Source of the DNA: Euonymus europaeus
Lineage: Eukaryota > Streptophyta > Magnoliopsida > Celastrales > Celastraceae
Assembly (NCBI GenBank): GCA_963580455.1
Contig: OY756970.1
Span: 15,624,001 to 15,688,000, forward strand
Direction: 5' to 3'
DNA: 64,000 nt
Notes under the pieces: model-generated
What the model saw: only the letters and a program-made list of their open reading frames with translations
Databases searched by the model: none
Told to the model about the DNA's origin: nothing
Position numbers and translations under genes: made by a program
Shown: positions 44,414 to 57,763 of the stretch, piece after piece
Position numbering within the stretch: the first letter of the stretch is position 1
Layout: every line of letters begins with the position of its first letter

Positions 44414-45271
44414 TCAGTCGGACCCCATCGGATTCTATCTGCTACTGGCTGGCTAGTTACAATCAGGCCCAACTTCAAGAGTACCTTTGTAAATTGTGCA
44501 TTTTTAGGAGGACATGATGGACGGTTTTTAATGTCTCATTTGTTTGTTGGGCCATTCAATTTTTTGGATATGTGCACTTTTATTTGCTCCATTTTGTAAT
44601 ATCTAAGTATAGAGGAATAAAAGATGGTGACCTTCATGTTGGCTCCAAAATGAATCCGACTTAAATCTGACTCACAATTACACTAAAATTGATACTAGGT
44701 TTCACTTCAACCATATCAAAAATAAAGTCAACAAATTTACACCATTAAATTTTATTTGTTTACTCAGTTACATCAACAAAATATGTCTTCCAATATATAT
44801 TTTTTATTTGTCTCGACAATTTTACAGCAATAGCACAACTAACAATTTACAATTCGCTAGAAATTTCACATCTATAACTATCTTTAAATTTGGTGGATTT
44901 CGAGCCCTGAAAGCGCGAGTCCCGACCGATCCTGCCTACTTACGCGACTATCCGACATCATTCGTCGATCCACTTGTTGGCTTCCTCCTCCAACGACTTG
45001 AGCCATTCAACGACGTCATTCGTCGACCACGTGTTGGCTTGCTCCTCCACTAACTCGAGCCACTGTATTACGCGCCTACTCTTGCTCCTGCTTTATCTAC
45101 GTCTCACTCCGTTCGATCTCTGATTCACAGGACTAGCTTCCTCTTTCTTCGAAGCATGCACGGGTTATTGGGGTATTCTTGCTTTATCAGGCCATGTCAA
45201 CTCCGATTTTATTTTTCTGCTTTATCACTTCAATTTGTTTAGGGTTCTTGTTTTGCTACACTCTCTATCGT
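44414..45271. other. Intergenic with a small direct duplication
   Basis: No gene is seen. GACATCATTCGTCGATCCAC (44953) and GACGTCATTCGTCGACCACG (45013) head two imperfect ~60-bp tandem copies that continue through GTTGGCTT and CTCCTCCA blocks. Confidence 0.5.
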
Positions 45272-47276
45272 AGCTAACAAAGGCTCCCCGTCCCACGAAA
45301 CCTTAATTCTTAGATTTGTAGTCCAAAATGCTACTTATATTACAGTATAAACTCACCCTACATTTAATACAGAACCACTTCAAGAAACAATTTTACCAAA
45401 TTAATTATTAACCTAATTTGAAATAAAAGCGCCATCTTATATATTTTAAATAAGCAGTAACATTCAATTAATATCCTCTAAGTATACCACTGTGAATCTA
45501 TACCACTGTGAATCTTATACTTTTCATCTTCATTCCCAAATCTACACTTATTATCATACATCAAAACTATTAACTATAAGTGCATAAATAAATGTAAAAC
45601 TTAATTGATCAGTCTTCCATGAAAACTAGCTTCCGTCACATGAGCATCTTTTTTATGGATCTACGGCGACACCATCAACTCCTAAGTCAGCATAATCATC
45701 TAAGAAATCAATATATGCATCACGGAACATAGTGAGCCGAGGCCCAACAAATAATACTTATGCATGAATGCACATGAACCTCATTTTTAGAAAAATAGTC
45801 AGCCATTTAAATCATTTTTCCAGTACTCAGACCCTTAACCTAGGTAAACTACTACAGAGCAACTGGTCGAAATTTTTCTAGTAAATCTCAACATTAACTT
45901 TTCAATATACCCTGCCTGAAGTAGTTGTACCTGGTTCCTAAAAACATTTTCTCTTAATGTGTATGTCATATATGTCATGGTATGTTAGCACATCCTCATA
46001 AATTCAATCTCATATAAGTAAAAATCATTACAAAAAAATATTATATCGATAACACATTTCCAAATCAAATTCAATTCCATGACCATTCAACCATTACATA
46101 TTACCTGTATACATATCATCATATAGTGGTTCACAATTCATCAATACTCAAACATCACAATCAATTCAATCTTAAATAACCAACATATTCAATACAGATA
46201 ATATAACTCAATCATACTAACATAATACCCAAAACATCACAATCAATTGAGTCTCAAATAACCAACATATTCATTACATGTAATATTATAGCAATAATAG
46301 TCTTATCAAAATAACTCCATCATACTAACATATCTCTATATATATACACACCCAAATACATGAATTATAAAATTAACAATTCATTGAGCATTCAATTCCT
46401 TGACACGGGTGAGTATTACTTAGCGTGTTGCACTCCCGTAAGTCCCAATAAAATCAACTATGCAATTTATCCCTGAAATCCATAATAATGTACCAATTTA
46501 TTATAATTTAATTTATAATATTATCTCTAATTTAATTGGGGTCAAAAATTCAATATTACTATGTCAACTCATCCCTAAACGGGTCGGCCCTTTAGACTCG
46601 ATCTTACAGCTCAACCGGGTCGACTGAACCGATTTCCTGTCTCTCTCCCATGCGGGTCTTCGTGACCCGGTGGGTGTCATCCTCAAATCGTCGCAACTGG
46701 CGCAATGGAGAGTATGATAGCCTTGAACCGAGTCGGGGTGATGTGGGGAAGGCACCTTTGGTGCTATTTACCTGATCGGAGGCCAGGATTTTACATTTTT
46801 CGGCGTTGAACCTCACAAAAGTCGCGACCTTCTCTCTCTCCGTTGACAAGCTTAGGGACCTTCGTTTAATCGGAAAGTGGTACTGTTGGATTCGTCTCAT
46901 CGAGCCCAGCCTTTCCATACCAATTTCATGACCTATCGCCGTCAATCACCTCCTTTCACACTTCCGTCGCCGTTCCTCTTCTTACGGCAACCCTAGTTTG
47001 CTAACCCAGGTTGCCTCAATTTCTGTGCATCTTATATTTAATTATTTTCCCCCTAGTTTGACTCTTCTGTCCCTTGACTTATTTGTTTATTCCCTAATTG
47101 CCTTACTGTTATTTACGAGTTTGTCATCCCATCCAACCTTAACAAAGTTTAGTCCAATGACTAAATTACTTAATACATCTAATTTCTGGAATCCTTAATA
47201 AATTTAACTAAATTTCAATTGTGGTGATTCACACCTTCCTAAAAATATAATTTAATTTACAAATTTGTGGTGTTAC
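45272..47276 (-). mobile_element. Diverged reverse copy of the TGTAAC...GTTACA element
   Basis: The left end, CCCCGTCCCACGAAACC then TTTGTAGTCCAAAATGC and CAGTATAAACTCACC, is the reverse complement of the right end of 31761-33936. Internal landmarks are shared, including the GAGCCGAGG/CATAGTGAGCC block near 45730 and a GC-rich block near 46580-46990. The right end GTGGTGTTACA mirrors its start. It is about 2.0 kb, heavily mutated and non-coding. No clean target duplication is visible. Confidence 0.75.
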
Positions 47277-47709
47277 ACGGTAAAATCTGCATCTCGCTCC
47301 TATGCTGACTTCGACTGCCTTTCGCCTTCAGTCGTTAATTCTTCTTCATCTACAGGTTTGTGTCTTTCGATTCACTTGCTCTATGGGCTGAAGGAGAAAG
47401 ATGGGCAGGACTGGATGCATGAACCGCAGGACATAGGGAAGTGTCGAAGCTTCACCACCACGAACCAAAGACACCTGCACAAAGGACAAAAAAGAAAGCA
47501 CTAGAAGCGATCTGCGCATACAAAAAACACCTAAAACCCAAAGGGCCAGACGCGCGAACACCAAACTCGCCACACCAAGCGAACGATCAAAAGGCAGATT
47601 GCAGATTGAATGGCCAACTTTAGTCAAAACGAAACCCAGACGCGCGAGTACTCAACACGATGTCCAACTCGCCGTAATATGCTGTGAAATCTTCGGATTA
47701 TAAGATATA
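47277..47709. other. Spacer between the TG...CA element and the Helitron
   Basis: No gene is seen. TCTTCATCTACAG followed by GTTTGTG at 47340-47365 looks like a splice donor, but no coding exon could be framed. Confidence 0.35.
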
Positions 47710-47740
47710 CTATTAAAATAACCCGGGCTCTGCCCCGGGA
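47710..47740 (-). terminator. Helitron 3' terminal hairpin
   Basis: The arms CCCGGG (47722-47727) and CCCGGG (47734-47739) flank a 6-nt loop. The distance to the element end is 12 nt, as is typical for the structure that stops rolling-circle transfer. Confidence 0.7.
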
Positions 47741-50234
47741 CAACTCTGTAAAACTGCAAGAGAAATATAATTGCATTGCAGATAATGCATAAGAATTTGA
47801 GAGTAAATTGCAGAAACACAGGACTATTCAACTACTAATGTTGTGGTGCTGGTGTATAGCTGGGCTGTCTAGTTATTAACATAAAAGTTGAGGGAGGAGC
47901 TGGAGTCCTGAATCATGGGAGCAAGCACAAATATAAGTGAAGGATCCATTTTTAGAAGCATAAATTCTCTACAGCACCCATTTTTAGAAACATAAAAGAA
48001 TGAGAAGAAAAATGCAGTGATTGATATTCACAATGAGAAGAAGCCAAATGAGGAAAAGTAATTTCCAATGGCAGGTACCAGCCAAATGAGCATCAGTAGT
48101 ATTTCGACACACGAATACATACCTAATTGTTGCCAAGGAAGATGGAGGACCCGATGGAGATACATATTGCTTCTACCAACGTGCATGTCTCGGGGTTGTT
48201 TACATATCCAATCTTCACTAAGATTTGCAATGCAGATATCTACACAGCATCATCTATACCAATTTGATAGTTATCAAATATGTAATCATGTTGTAGCTGC
48301 AATAACATGACCAAAAAAATGCAGGAGTTCAAAATTTTAACCAAGAAGGTAATATGAAGAAATGCTACTTTGTGCCAAGATCACATACATGAACATATGA
48401 TAATTGCACAAACATTGGGTCATCTACAGCTCCATCCGACTCGCTAGAAACCTTTTTCTTCAATGCTAGTTTGCAAAATTTCTCCTTTACTTCGATCCTT
48501 AGCTGCCGTGAAATCTACCAACAAATCCCCAATGTATTTGTTATCATCTAAGCCGATATACTCCTCTATGTGACAAAAAAATTGTTTATGGCAGTGTCAG
48601 TCGAGACTTACATAACAAAAAGTCAAGAAGGTGGTCAAGAATAGATACCATTCCTAGGATCAGGTGATTTTGAGGCAGTAACAACTTTCGGGAATTTTTG
48701 AAATGTGGTGTGGAAATCTATGGCAAGAAATAGTGTCCTCTTTGCTTAGAAGGATGAAGAAAACACAATCAATCATAAAGAGAATCAACACTTAATTTTT
48801 AAAAAAGAGTAACCAACCTTAGAGTCTAATGCAATCTTGGATATCAAGGTAGTTGATAAAGCACTTATTCTGTTAACCTTTCAGCACCTAAAACCGAAAA
48901 CCATCCCTCTTTGATCATATATCATACATATAAAAATAGCTTTTAACATGAAAATTGTTTATACCAGCGCAACAACTCGAATCTTAAACTGCAAATAAAA
49001 TAAATTTAGTTGAACAAATGAAAGGAAATATGATACTTCCACCCCCAAATAATACAGTTGAGCAATTAAGTCCTGAAAAAGAATATTAACTTGTAGAGCT
49101 GTTTTTTGATGAAGGCAAACCTCTTGGTTGGTTCATTCTGACAGTAGTGGCATGGTTTTTTGATGAAGGCAAACCTCTTGTAAGTATTAAGGCAGAACCA
49201 TTAATCAAAACATGTTCTTTCTGCAACAAATGATGCACCCCAAGAATCCAAATATTTCATGTGCAGATACATATGGTTAAATTGTCAATTTATATGTAAA
49301 GGTATGTACATACCTCGAACCAAAATGGCTGCTGAAATTCCCACACACATGATTGCATCAGCTCTTCTTCATCTGCACATCCATATTTCCAATTGGATGC
49401 TTGGACATATAATGTAATGGAATAAATCCAGTTCAATCTAACATTGAAAATCAATCAAAAGCATATAAAAGTGAAAACATTTCAACATCAATCAATATAT
49501 ATATATATATATCTATATTGATGCAAAGGCATCGATGTAAGAATACCTTGGCAGATATCATGTTGTTCCTCTTGGTTGCCTCTCTAATTGCCTTCTGTGT
49601 ATTTTTCTCTTTTCTTTGTTTATTTGATCAAAACCCATAATCCCAAAACAGCGAATCAAAACATCAACGATCGACCACAAAAAGCACCCAGCACGACAAA
49701 GCTGCGACATGAAATATAAGAACAAAAAATTAAAAGCGAAAGAGGGTTACCTTGGAGTAATGGATTAAAAATGCGATCAAATATTTGGCCTATGTAAAAA
49801 AATAGACTTTCATTGGACACCTAAAATACATATAATCTCTCTAAAGATAACTGGTTTGTCAATAACACATAGTAACAACTACAAATTGACAGCAATAAAA
49901 ACATATATTAGCATCATTCATCCAAAACCAATCAAATGAAATAAACCTAAAAAGAGGCTGCTCAGGCAGTAAAATCTGGTGAATAAGCAAACCTTTGAAA
50001 GTTTTGACAGCTATTTATGTGAAGATAGTTATGAGTGCGTCTGTGTCTGAAGAGTTTTAGAACACGACTTCTGAGTCTGCATTTGACGTGTTCAATATGC
50101 CGCTCTGATAAGAGAGCTTACACTCCATGGTAACTTGTACTTAACCTTTAAAATTGTAAAAGAAGGCTGTTATTATTATTTGTTGTATTTTTAATTTGTT
50201 TAAAATGATTGATATAATAATAAATAACTATGCA
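47741..50234 (-). other. Helitron 3' region with possible captured exon fragments
   Basis: No complete gene is seen. On the minus strand two pieces have exon-like coding text. At about 49395-49311, SNWKYGCADEEELMQSCVWE then FQQPFWFE ends at a GTATGT donor. At about 48515-48400, LRIEVKEKFCKLALKKKVSS then ESDGAVDDP follows a CAG acceptor. I do not recognise either protein. They may be captured fragments or chance. Confidence 0.35.
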
Positions 50235-53200
50235 CTACAACATACCTCTGTCCAGCCCATCAAAAATTTCTCTGTAGACTATATTTTGCGTTTGTGTGGT
50301 TTCTTCCTTCGTTTCCCCATGTATAAGAACCCTAAGGCCTTTGTAGCTTGTCACTCTTGAAACTGCAACATATAGTTGTCCATGGGAGAAGACTGGCCTA
50401 GGAAGGTATAGCCCTACCTTTTTCAGTGTTTGTCCTTGACTTTTGTTGATCGTCATTGCATAACATAGTCTTAAAGGGAATTGTCTTCTCCGCAATGTGA
50501 AATGCCATTTATTCTCTGTCCCAGACATGATTATCCTTGGAATACAAATTTTGTCACCAATGTTACTGCCTGTAATGATAGTTGCCTGGACTACTTTGTC
50601 ACCTAGCCTTGTAACCAGTAGTCTTGTGCCATTACATAATCCGTTGCTTTGATTGATATTTCGTAGAAGCATCACCGGCGTGTTAACCTTCAGATGGAGT
50701 TCGTGGTTTGGCATCCCATTAAATGTCAAAGAATTAAGGAATTCAGTGGGATATAAGATGTCATCTGCATCTGAAGCTCCAACAGTTTTATAGATGGAAT
50801 CGAAGCTGTGATAGGTTTTTTGATCTGAGGGAACCAGTGATAGAACATGTGAGTTAACAGTGTCCACAGTTTCATTTGTTGCAGTGATTATGGCTCTTTC
50901 TTTGAGATATGTCTGATCACCATTTGAAGTAGATATTTCGCTATAGATTTCTGAAGTTATGTCTTCTATTTCTCCCACTTTTGGTTGAACCAGTAGGTGA
51001 TCTGGTATTGTTATCCATGTTGGACATTCTTCATCTTCATGCATTTTTTTTGATTTTGCTGTCCCCTCCTCTATCTCAATGAGCCATTTAGCAAACTCAG
51101 TTAATTCAGATAACTCCTGATTGTGCAAGCCAATGGAAGATAGTCTCATGTTTTCTGTAAGGTAATAAACCTTGCATTTATCCCATAAATAAGACTTAGT
51201 TATACAGGCTTGTACTGTGTCATGCCTTGATCACCTCACGACCACTGGTAAGATTTGTCTAAAGTCTCCTCCCAAAAGAACAGGTTTACCTCCAAATGGA
51301 GCTTCAGTTGACATTTCTCCATCTGAGGATAGAACATCTGCCAAAGTTCTATCCAAGGCTTCAAAGCAATTGCGGTGAGCCATCGGTGCCTCGTCCCACA
51401 CTATAAGGCTCGCATTTACCATCAGTTCAGCTAGATGAGTCCCTTTTTTTATTTGACATGTTGACTCTTCATGGATGTTGATTGGTATCTTAAATCTCGA
51501 GTGTGCTGTCCGACCACCTGGTAATAAAAGAGATGTTATTCCAGAGGATGCCACGACAATGACAATCTTACCCTCTGAACGTAAACGGTTAATAATTGCT
51601 TGATATACGAATGTTTTGCCTGTACCCCCATGACCATATAGAAAAAATAAACCACCCGTACCACTGTAAACAGATTGCAAGACAGCTTCATAAATGTTGT
51701 TTTGGCCAACATTCATCTGATTTGAAAAATGAATATTATGCTCTTGAAGGTCACATGTATTGTGAGCCAGCTCTTCCCTTAAAATCATGTTTCTTGTGAG
51801 TTGGCCATGGCTATATGTGGGTTCTGGAAGACCATGGTCACTGAGGCATGATCCATTTTGTTTTAGTAACCTTTGAATCTCCACCAGGACTATGTTCTTT
51901 CCCTCCTTTTCAGTTATATGCATTGGTGATATTCCCAGCACACTCCTCAATATGAAATTAATGTCTTCTTGCATGCATTCGAGATTTTTGTATAATAATT
52001 TCTTAGCATCTGCTACTTCACAAAACAATAACAATGTAACAAACAAATTACGAAGTTGGGCTGATGTAGCCCAAATCGAAGCCTCTTCCATTGCATATTC
52101 CCACTCTTGATCATTTCCAATTAGGCCCAATGCATTACATGCTTCCTTGAAAGTATTATGAAGTACGCCATTAATGGTTCTGATATCAGTAAAATTTGTT
52201 GGCCCCTTCACATGAGAGAGCAAGACTCTAAGATAGTAAACCTCTCCTGAAGATGGGTGCACATAGTTGATTCGACCAATGCAATCTCCTCTCTGTCTTC
52301 TAAACCAAAGTTTATTGGTACCATCCCATCTCCAGAAGGAAGGGAACTCAACATATGTTAGTTGTCTAGCATCTGGATAAATATTGTTGGTGAACATCCA
52401 CTCAGTCAACATTGTTTTCTCAACTCCTGGACGACTTAAAACGTCATTCACATCGCCATCGCCACTAAACACCACATTGTTCATTGAAGGCATATGTATG
52501 GTTAGGCTCTCAACATTTGGTGTCTTGAAATGGATGTGGAATTCAAAGATTCTCCATGACGATTCGTATGGGCTTACATATCTACAGTCAAAATATATCT
52601 TAATCTCATCAACTACTGGTTGCTGAGAGGTTGAAGCATCATTATTATTGCCTTCAATGTCTTGCAAGAAGGCTCTTGTTCTATCCGGCCCTTTATTGAC
52701 ATACTTAAACAGATATTTGATAGCTCTTGAACGATTGCACCACTCCACATTAACATGCGCATCATATTTGATAAGCAGCCCTCTATTGTATGGAACTATG
52801 AACCGATTGTCAAGTTCAACTCCAGACTTTATAATAGATTTATCATTATCGCGCCTCCGATAGACAGCGAAGCCATCCTCACCAATAACTGTTACTGGGA
52901 CATTTTTCTTTGGGAAATGTTTTATACATTTGCCATTTTTCATGCATGGTGCCTTTGGATTTGAGCTACCACAGGGTCCATGGACCATGAACTTGGACAC
53001 TATAGAGTACAATATAGGATCTGCTGTTTGGTCTGGAATTTCAGCACAGATAATCCTATCTATGTCATTTGTTGTTGGAAATTTGTCGGATTCATGCAGC
53101 CAAACAATGATGTGGACATGCGGTAAACCCCTCTTTTGGAACTCTACGGTGTAAATTGCACCAGTGACTTTCCCAAAGTAGTTTTCCTTCTTTATATCAT

Positions 53201-54761
53201 CAATGAATTCATTCAGCTTCATATGGAAGACGCGAGAAATGATGTCTGGCCTATCTTCTGGTTTCTGTCCAGGAATTAGAGCTAGTGCATTGCGTATTTC
53301 AAGCCATTGTACATTGCATGTGAAAGTAATGAATAAATCTGGATTTCCACGAGAACGAAAAATTGCCATAGCATCGTGATAATTCTGCATCATATAACGG
53401 GGGCTACCAGTGAAACTGGATGGTAGGATAATACGCTGGCCAATTGAATTTGCTACGACATCGCCCCTAAGAAATGCATCTTGAAGACCCTTATAAATTT
53501 CAGATCTATAATGGTCTTGCTGGTGTTTATAGCGTATGTAACGCAATCTTTCATCCTCTATAGATGTAAAAGCATCTACAATATATTGTTGATATAGTTT
53601 ACCCCCTCTAATTAGCAACCAATTTCCCCGGTCCCTTTGTTGAAGCATGTAACAGTAGAACTCACGCCTTGTAACATGGCCTCGTTTTGTATCAGCTGCC
53701 CCTCTGGTTGCGCGATATGGAATGTTTAGCCTATAACCATCTTCTCCGTATGGGAATAGAATGGGATATTGCATTGCCATGAATGCAGGGTGTAGATCAC
53801 TTATTCGTTTGAGGGTTCTTGATTGTTGCTCGACAATAATGTCTCTTCCATATTCTGTGCAACCAATATCACCCACAATTAATGCTGCTAATTCAGGGGC
53901 CGAAGGTGCGTTATACTGCAAGCCATCTTGACATCGTTTTTCAGAGAGGCTTAATTTAAATTGGTGTACCTCACCAGCTGCAAATCGATCTCTCGCCATT
54001 CGGAATGCTTTAACTAACTCATTGACCACATCAAACATCGCAATTAACTGTGACACTATTGTCTCATCAAAGTTGCCATTGTCTTCATTTCCACCTAGCG
54101 CTGTAATTCTGTTGGAGGTCTCATTTTCTGTGTCGTAAATGTAGAGTTGGGCAAACTTTGGCCTCTCCCCATCCATTGGAAGAAGTGATCCAATCAGATG
54201 ATGATTTTGGCCATTAAGTTTAAAGACATACGGCCCTTGACCCTTATTTACCTCTCGATCTATTTTACCTCCTATTGAAGTGAATGAAAACATAGAGTTA
54301 TAAAGCCTTATTTTATCACGGAAATGCCTTGATTTTCTCCCCCCATCATAGCTAAGAAGCTGTTGCAAGAGACTTGGAGGATCCTGTACATCTGGAAAGG
54401 CAATGCGACCATGCCTACAACACAGTGAGAAGACAGGGTTGCGAGAGCCCAGTGCTTTAACTCGTTCAGCAAACCAAAAGATGGCACCACAATGCTGACA
54501 TTTATAGGACGGAATACCAAGATTAAGTGCAGAGGTCTCCGGTGAAGAGCCAATCACACTTGTAGATGAGGATGGCTGAGAAATCACAATAGTGTCGCGC
54601 AAACAACGACGCTTTGCTACTTGTTCTGCTTGTGTTGAAAGAGGATTAGTACTTGTTGAGGAAGCTACCATAAGAGAAGCCTGATTAGATAGCCTTTTCC
54701 GGTTGCGGATAACTTCCAATCGCAACATCCTATTATTCTTACCTTTCTCTCTACTGTCCAT
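50235..54761 (-). pseudogene. Helitron Rep-helicase (RepHel), open except for one internal TGA
   Basis: The frame runs 1508 codons in one phase and is broken only by TGA at 51233-51231, between ILPVVVR and SRHDTVQACITKSYLWD. Without it the length would suit plant RepHel proteins. The N-terminus has a zinc-finger-like CQHCGAIFW...CCRHGR. The rolling-circle Rep domain has HVHIIVWLH (the two-His motif, about residue 546) and the paired tyrosines in AIKYLFKYVNKG (about 685). The Pif1-type helicase has Walker A GHGGTGKT (about 1043), Walker B IVWDEAP (about 1120) and GGDFRQILPV. The C-terminal part has LCYAMTINKSQGQTL and LYVAVSRV. The enzyme nicks and unwinds the element during transposition. The stop removes the last helicase motifs. 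Confidence 0.9.
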
Positions 54762-55621
54762 CCTAGATTAAGGAAAAATACTAAACGAAATGAGGGGAAT
54801 ATAGCTTCTGAGCCACACACATAATCGTATATAAAAATTGGAAACAATTGGCAGTTATTAAACATATGATGAAGACATGAAAATAGTATATGCAATACTA
54901 AAATACAGGCTGCAACCAGCAGTTAAGTTTCCTATAAATTCTGCATTAATTTATGACTTTGCTTATATAGTGATTTTCGTCAACAATGTGACTTTAATAA
55001 AATTCATGAATCAAAATCTTAAATCAAAAATTTACGGCGCTCCTAAACAAAGAAAAGGTAACATTGGTTTGAAAATATTTATCTGAATAAACGGCAAAAA
55101 AATAAATGCAAACCCCAATATTAAGAAAGACATACCAGAATGACCTGCTTGTTGTGAGTTGTGACCTTAGTGCAGAAAAGCCATGTAGCAGAAATAGAGT
55201 TTACAATCAGCTTATTGTAAGAGTGCTACAGGATTTAAGGAAAACCTGAAAAGGTCAAATTGGTTTCATAAAAATACATGATGCAACCAGCAAATCCATC
55301 ACCCAATCAATAACAATACAATATCGAATTAACCATCAAAGATTCAAAATATAATTGGATCCTTACCAACATCATTCCATCATATTAACATTCCAAACAA
55401 CTTACAAACCATTTTTAACTCAATCAATATAAACATGTTTTACAGGCATTACGCATGTAAATGAGCCAAGTGAAGATTCAAAAGTTTACTCTGGTAGCCA
55501 CTCAGGGTTTTTAGGGCCACATAGGAAAAGCCAAGTATAATCTCATGTGATTTTTGAAATGAACATTCAATTCACACATAAAAATTGTTTGAAAGCAAAC
55601 CAAACGAACCAGATGAACATA

Positions 55622-55699
55622 CCTGAACACTGGAATTATCAGAAGTAGAGCCGATGCTTTGAATCCCTTTATCAAATCCACCTATCGATAGCGTTAAAC
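55622..55699 (-). other. Candidate exon of unknown origin inside the Helitron
   Basis: CCTTGCAG acceptor, then an open stretch LTLSIGGFDKGIQSIGSTSD then NSSVQ, then a CAG|GTATGT donor. The splice sites are good, but I do not recognise the protein. It could be an upstream exon of RepHel or a captured fragment. Confidence 0.35.
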
Positions 55700-56374
55700 T
55701 GCAAGGTGATTTCACATTAAAGTAACAGCTATTAAACAATGCTAATAAAACGGGGAAATAAAAAACATTGGTCAAGTAATATAAAAGTAGGAAAAACAAA
55801 TCTTCATAGAACTATATGCGCAATAGGTCAAATGCATATAAGTGAAGGATAATATTATCTTAGATGTCTAAAATCAAAAGACAGTTGAGGAGATAATTTA
55901 GGTGGAGTAATATTATTGGTATATCTTTTTTTCCCTACAAATGGGCACATAAGAGGACAGATTGTAGTCACCCTTCCCCTCTTGATCATCAACTGAATGT
56001 GTAAAGAGGTTAACAGTTATTAGAGCTCCTATTGTTCCGTCTTTTTTTCTTGACAAACACATATGGTTTGATTATGTCTATGTCACTTGTGGTATCAGCA
56101 TCTACTTATTTCCTAATTTTTGCAACCTATTTGAGCAAAGGGCCAAATAAAATCCCTGTTATTGAGAAAATGTGACAAATAATTATGTTATAAGGACACC
56201 AACAAAACAAAGAAATAAAAAATTGATGGCATCCACATTCAGATAAGGAAACAATAATTTTCTGGGGTTCTATCTATCGCGTTTATTTTCTTATCTCTGT
56301 ACTCAATGGGTGATTGGGCCATTTAGCTTGCAGTTTCACTCGTGCTACTTGTTTTGCCCTGCATGGTTTTTGAA

Positions 56375-56449
56375 TTACCTTCTCATAACACTTTTAATGC
56401 TTTTATAATATTCTTGAAGATCTTTTGGGGTAGGCACTTCTATTTCCAG
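56375..56449 (-). other. Candidate terminal exon inside the Helitron
   Basis: After a CCCCAG acceptor, 24 codons read LEIEVPTPKDLQEYYKSIKS then VMRR and a TAA. It has the look of a real last exon and may belong with the SAWADEE exons upstream on the same strand, but I cannot confirm this. Confidence 0.35.
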
Positions 56450-57391
56450 CTGGGGAAAATGTCTAAAAAGGAAGAAGAAATAAGATATAAATTTAGAGCA
56501 CACGTGAAAGAGTGAAAAAAAATTGTTACAAAAGCAACAAACTCATTTTACATGTATTGATTATTTTACATATGAAAACCCCAATGCAAAGATGCTCAAA
56601 TGCTATTTTCAGGCGTAAATGTTTATTATGAAACAGTTTTTTTTTCCAGCACTCTTGTCATCGAGTCACGCGAACTGAAAATGTCATCATATTATCAACT
56701 TTAAGTCTAACGCAAAATGCTATAGCTGTGCATAAAGGTCCCAAAATTGATCCATAGGACAGTGACCCCTACAAAGTTCAAGATATATCCTAAAACAGAG
56801 TTTAGACAGCAAATTGTAGCTCTATGACTTGACAAATCAATAAAATTACGTGTCAACTGTAAATGGTGGATCTAAAATATTAAAATTCCAATCCTAAGTT
56901 TCTATAATCTGACATGTAAAGTTCATATATACATATACATTCATATATATGTGAAGTTCAAATTGGTAATGTAATATGCTTCACATGGCAAGTACTAAAT
57001 GTGCCTCTGCATAATATCATGATATAAAAAAATAGCTAATAACAGATCTATATTTGCTTCCAATATTAAGCAAAGAAGCTAGGATTGACAACAATTCTGT
57101 TTGAGAGAAACAAATGTGATAGATATTTGAATTAACCTCCACCAACACACAGAGAGCGCTTTTAAAAAACTACCTTGATGAAGCAATTAATTCTCTAGGC
57201 AACCATACAATGTTATTTTTTTTTGTGGAAATTGCAAAAGCAATCACAAGGGACTTGCCAAAAAACCCCAGCAAAAGGGCATTCACAAAACCAGTGTAGA
57301 TCAAGTAGCCTATAACTGCCATAAGTAAGCTGTACCATTCATATGAAAGAATTTCAGTAAGTTGCGCAGGAAAGAATGCAACGAAAGTCAC

Positions 57392-57763
57392 CTGAAAGCA
57401 CAGCACAAGATCTCCAACCTTCACTGCATGACATTCTGTATGCTCCAGAGGGATGGAGCGTTCTTGCACAGCCTTCTTTACATTAACCCACTCATCCTCC
57501 TCAGCCCCAAATCCAACAAATCTGACACGAACCTCCTTTAATAAATGAAAAATAAATTAAATATTTACATACCAAAAAGGATACGTAAATTGGCTTCTTA
57601 ATATCATTCCCATTTTTAATTTCTGACGTTCCCTTGCTTTGGCATGTTCTGTTTATGCATATAATTTATTGTTACTTTTTTTTTAATGCAGGGCAGGCAA
57701 GTTATACTCACAGCTTCTCCAAAACTTAGAAACCTGTGCGTGAGAAACGACTCTACGTCATAC
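57392..57763 (-). pseudogene. SAWADEE-domain gene fragment (SHH-like), two exons, probably captured
   Basis: Exon 57763-57712 encodes YDVESFLTHRFLSFGEA and exon 57535-57392 encodes [20 protein letters not shown] then [20 protein letters not shown] and GDLVLCFQ. They join in phase with good GT/AG sites. This is the first Tudor-like half of the SAWADEE domain of SHH1/SHH2 proteins, which read histone H3 K9 methylation and recruit RNA polymerase IV in RNA-directed DNA methylation. The homeodomain and the second half of SAWADEE (the Cys/His zinc site) were not found nearby. It lies inside the Helitron on the same strand as RepHel, so I infer transduplication. The absence of frameshifts points to recent capture or selection. 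Confidence 0.72.

Noticed and set aside
57170..57391. Hydrophobic 70-residue extension of the SAWADEE exon, possible membrane protein
   Set aside because: A good GT donor sits right after VLCFQ, where the domain is normally continued in another exon; the hydrophobic text is translated intron.
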